Source: an uncultured Collinsella sp.
GTDB lineage: Bacteria > Actinomycetota > Coriobacteriia > Coriobacteriales > Coriobacteriaceae
DNA: 13,924 nt
Reading direction: 5' to 3'
Assembly (NCBI GenBank): GCA_902479205.1
Contig: CABSNX010000027.1
Location: 1-13,924 of the forward strand
Shown here: in pieces, positions 13,096 through 13,924 of the stretch
How positions within the stretch are numbered: the stretch's first letter is position 1
Layout: every line of letters starts with the position of its first letter
The notes under the pieces: generated by a model
What the model was told of the DNA's origin: nothing
Databases searched by the model: none
What the model saw: only the letters and a program-made list of their open reading frames with translations
Translations under genes and position numbers: made by a program

Positions 13096-13136
13096 AAAAT
13101 AGGGGGTCAGATAAAGCCCTAGACGTTGCTTTTTGC

Positions 13137-13870
13137 CTAAAAATACTCGTCGAGGAAGTTGTTGACCGTGTTCCAGTAGAGCTCGGGGTCAACTTGCGCA
13201 CTCTTGGCGTGGGTGGCGCCATGGATGGTGAGCTTTTGCTTGACCTTGCTGGCGCACGCGTCGTAGTTTTGGTCGAGCATGCTGTACGGCACAAAGGTGT
13301 CCTGGTCGCCGTGGATAAACAGCATGGGAACCGTCGCGTGTTTGAGTTGCTCCACACTGCTCGCCGTATGAAAGTCGTAGCCCGCGCGCACGTTGCACAC
13401 CAAGTTTGCTACATCGAGCAAGGGAAAGCTGGGCAGGCCGAACACGTCCTTGAGCTGCAGGGAAAACTCGTCCCAAACACTCGTATAACCACAGTCCTCG
13501 ATAATGCATTTTACGTTTGCGGGCAGAGATTCCCCCGCGACGTTCATGGCAGTTGCTGCACCCATCGACTCGCCAAAGACCAGGATGCGCGCCTCGGGGT
13601 CAGCCTGAACGATCCGCCCAATCCATGCGACGACATCGAGCCGCTCGGGCCAGCCCATGCCGATATAGTCGCCGCCGGAGCGCTCGTGGGCGCGGGCGGC
13701 AGGCGCGAGCACGTTCATGCCGCGGTCGTGGAAGCGCTTGGCGTATCGGGCCATGCCGATGGGCTCGTTGGTATATCCATGCAGGCAGACGGCATAATCG
13801 TGGGTGTTCTCCGAGGCGGCAAAATACCAAGCGGCGAGCTCGGTTCCGTCATCTGCGGTAAGGCTGCTGC
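13137..13870 (-). CDS. Alpha/beta hydrolase, N-terminus missing
   Basis: Serine hydrolase of the alpha/beta fold, of the cephalosporin-deacetylase/BAAT-like esterase group often annotated simply as alpha/beta hydrolase. About 243 residues are visible; the frame remains open to the adapter junction, so the start is lost. The visible N-terminal part reads through an oxyanion-hole motif HGYTNEP near genomic 13761-13781. The nucleophile elbow is GESMGAAT (Ser about 13570), the acid is in HGDQDTFVP, and the catalytic His is in HGATHAK close to the C-terminus. Any signal peptide or membrane anchor is not visible. An internal ATG at 13754 would remove the oxyanion motif and is unlikely to be the start. 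Substrate unknown. It is convergent with the DUF362 gene. Confidence 0.85.
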
Positions 13871-13924
13871 CTGTCTCTTATACACATCTGACGCTGCCGA
13901 CGAAAAGCCTTGTGTAGATCTCGG
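13871..13924 (-). other. Nextera Read 1 adapter and P5/i5 (not genomic)
   Basis: Bases 13871-13889 are the reverse complement of the Tn5 mosaic end (CTGTCTCTTATACACATCT) and 13890-13903 of the Read 1 overhang. Bases 13904-13911 are an index that reads AAGGCTTT on the other strand. Bases 13912-13924 are part of P5. It is the same P5-side adapter as at the left end, with one base different in the index. Genomic sequence ends at 13870. Confidence 0.98.

Noticed and set aside
13108..13136. AAAGC-N10-GCTTTTT as a terminator near the hydrolase stop
   Set aside because: The stem is only five base pairs and the T-run faces into the hydrolase gene on the plus strand, so it is not convincing.

Overview
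The window reads as one high-GC (roughly 60%) bacterial chromosome fragment of 13.9 kb. It carries Illumina Nextera adapter sequence at both ends, so about 13.8 kb (46-13870) is genomic. An energy-conserving group 4 [NiFe] hydrogenase, a ferredoxin-domain DUF362 protein, a NarL-type two-component system with ABC exporters, and the GC-rich codon use together suggest a strictly anaerobic gut actinobacterium of the class Coriobacteriia, Collinsella-like. This assignment is inference: no rRNA or marker gene is present.

Layout: (1) 46-2193, + strand, is the 3' end of an Ech-type hydrogenase operon: EchD-like (5' truncated, with a long Ala/Lys-rich tail), EchE-like large subunit with all four nickel-binding cysteines, and EchF-like 2x[4Fe-4S] subunit. 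(2) 2194-2742 is a 549-bp intergenic region between convergent genes. It holds a strong hairpin after echF and two tandem ~191-bp palindromic units that share ends and length but have different cores. (3) 2743-4514, - strand, is a two-component system: a membrane histidine kinase and a LuxR/NarL response regulator joined by an ATGA overlap. (4) 4515-4725 is a divergent promoter region with a GTGA-N6-TCAC palindrome. (5) 4726-8053, + strand, is an ABC-2 exporter operon (ATPase and two permeases). (6) 8170-11570, + strand, is a second exporter of the MacB/LolD type: an ATPase and an 888-residue FtsX-family permease with an extracellular helical insert. (7) 11680-12885, + strand, is the DUF362/ferredoxin protein. 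(8) 12886-13136 is another convergent intergenic region with a hairpin terminator and a third long palindromic element. (9) 13137-13870, - strand, is an alpha/beta hydrolase whose N-terminus is lost at the fragment end.

How the genes work together: the hydrogenase would couple ferredoxin oxidation to H2 evolution and ion pumping. The kinase and regulator are divergent from the first exporter and probably control it and perhaps the second; this resembles envelope-stress or antimicrobial-peptide response loci. The least explained material is the intergenic DNA. Both convergent gene junctions carry long palindromic elements. Both exporter operons end in the same ~30-nt hairpin, whose two copies differ by a compensatory base-pair change. 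These elements, rather than the protein-coding genes, are the best candidates for something undescribed.
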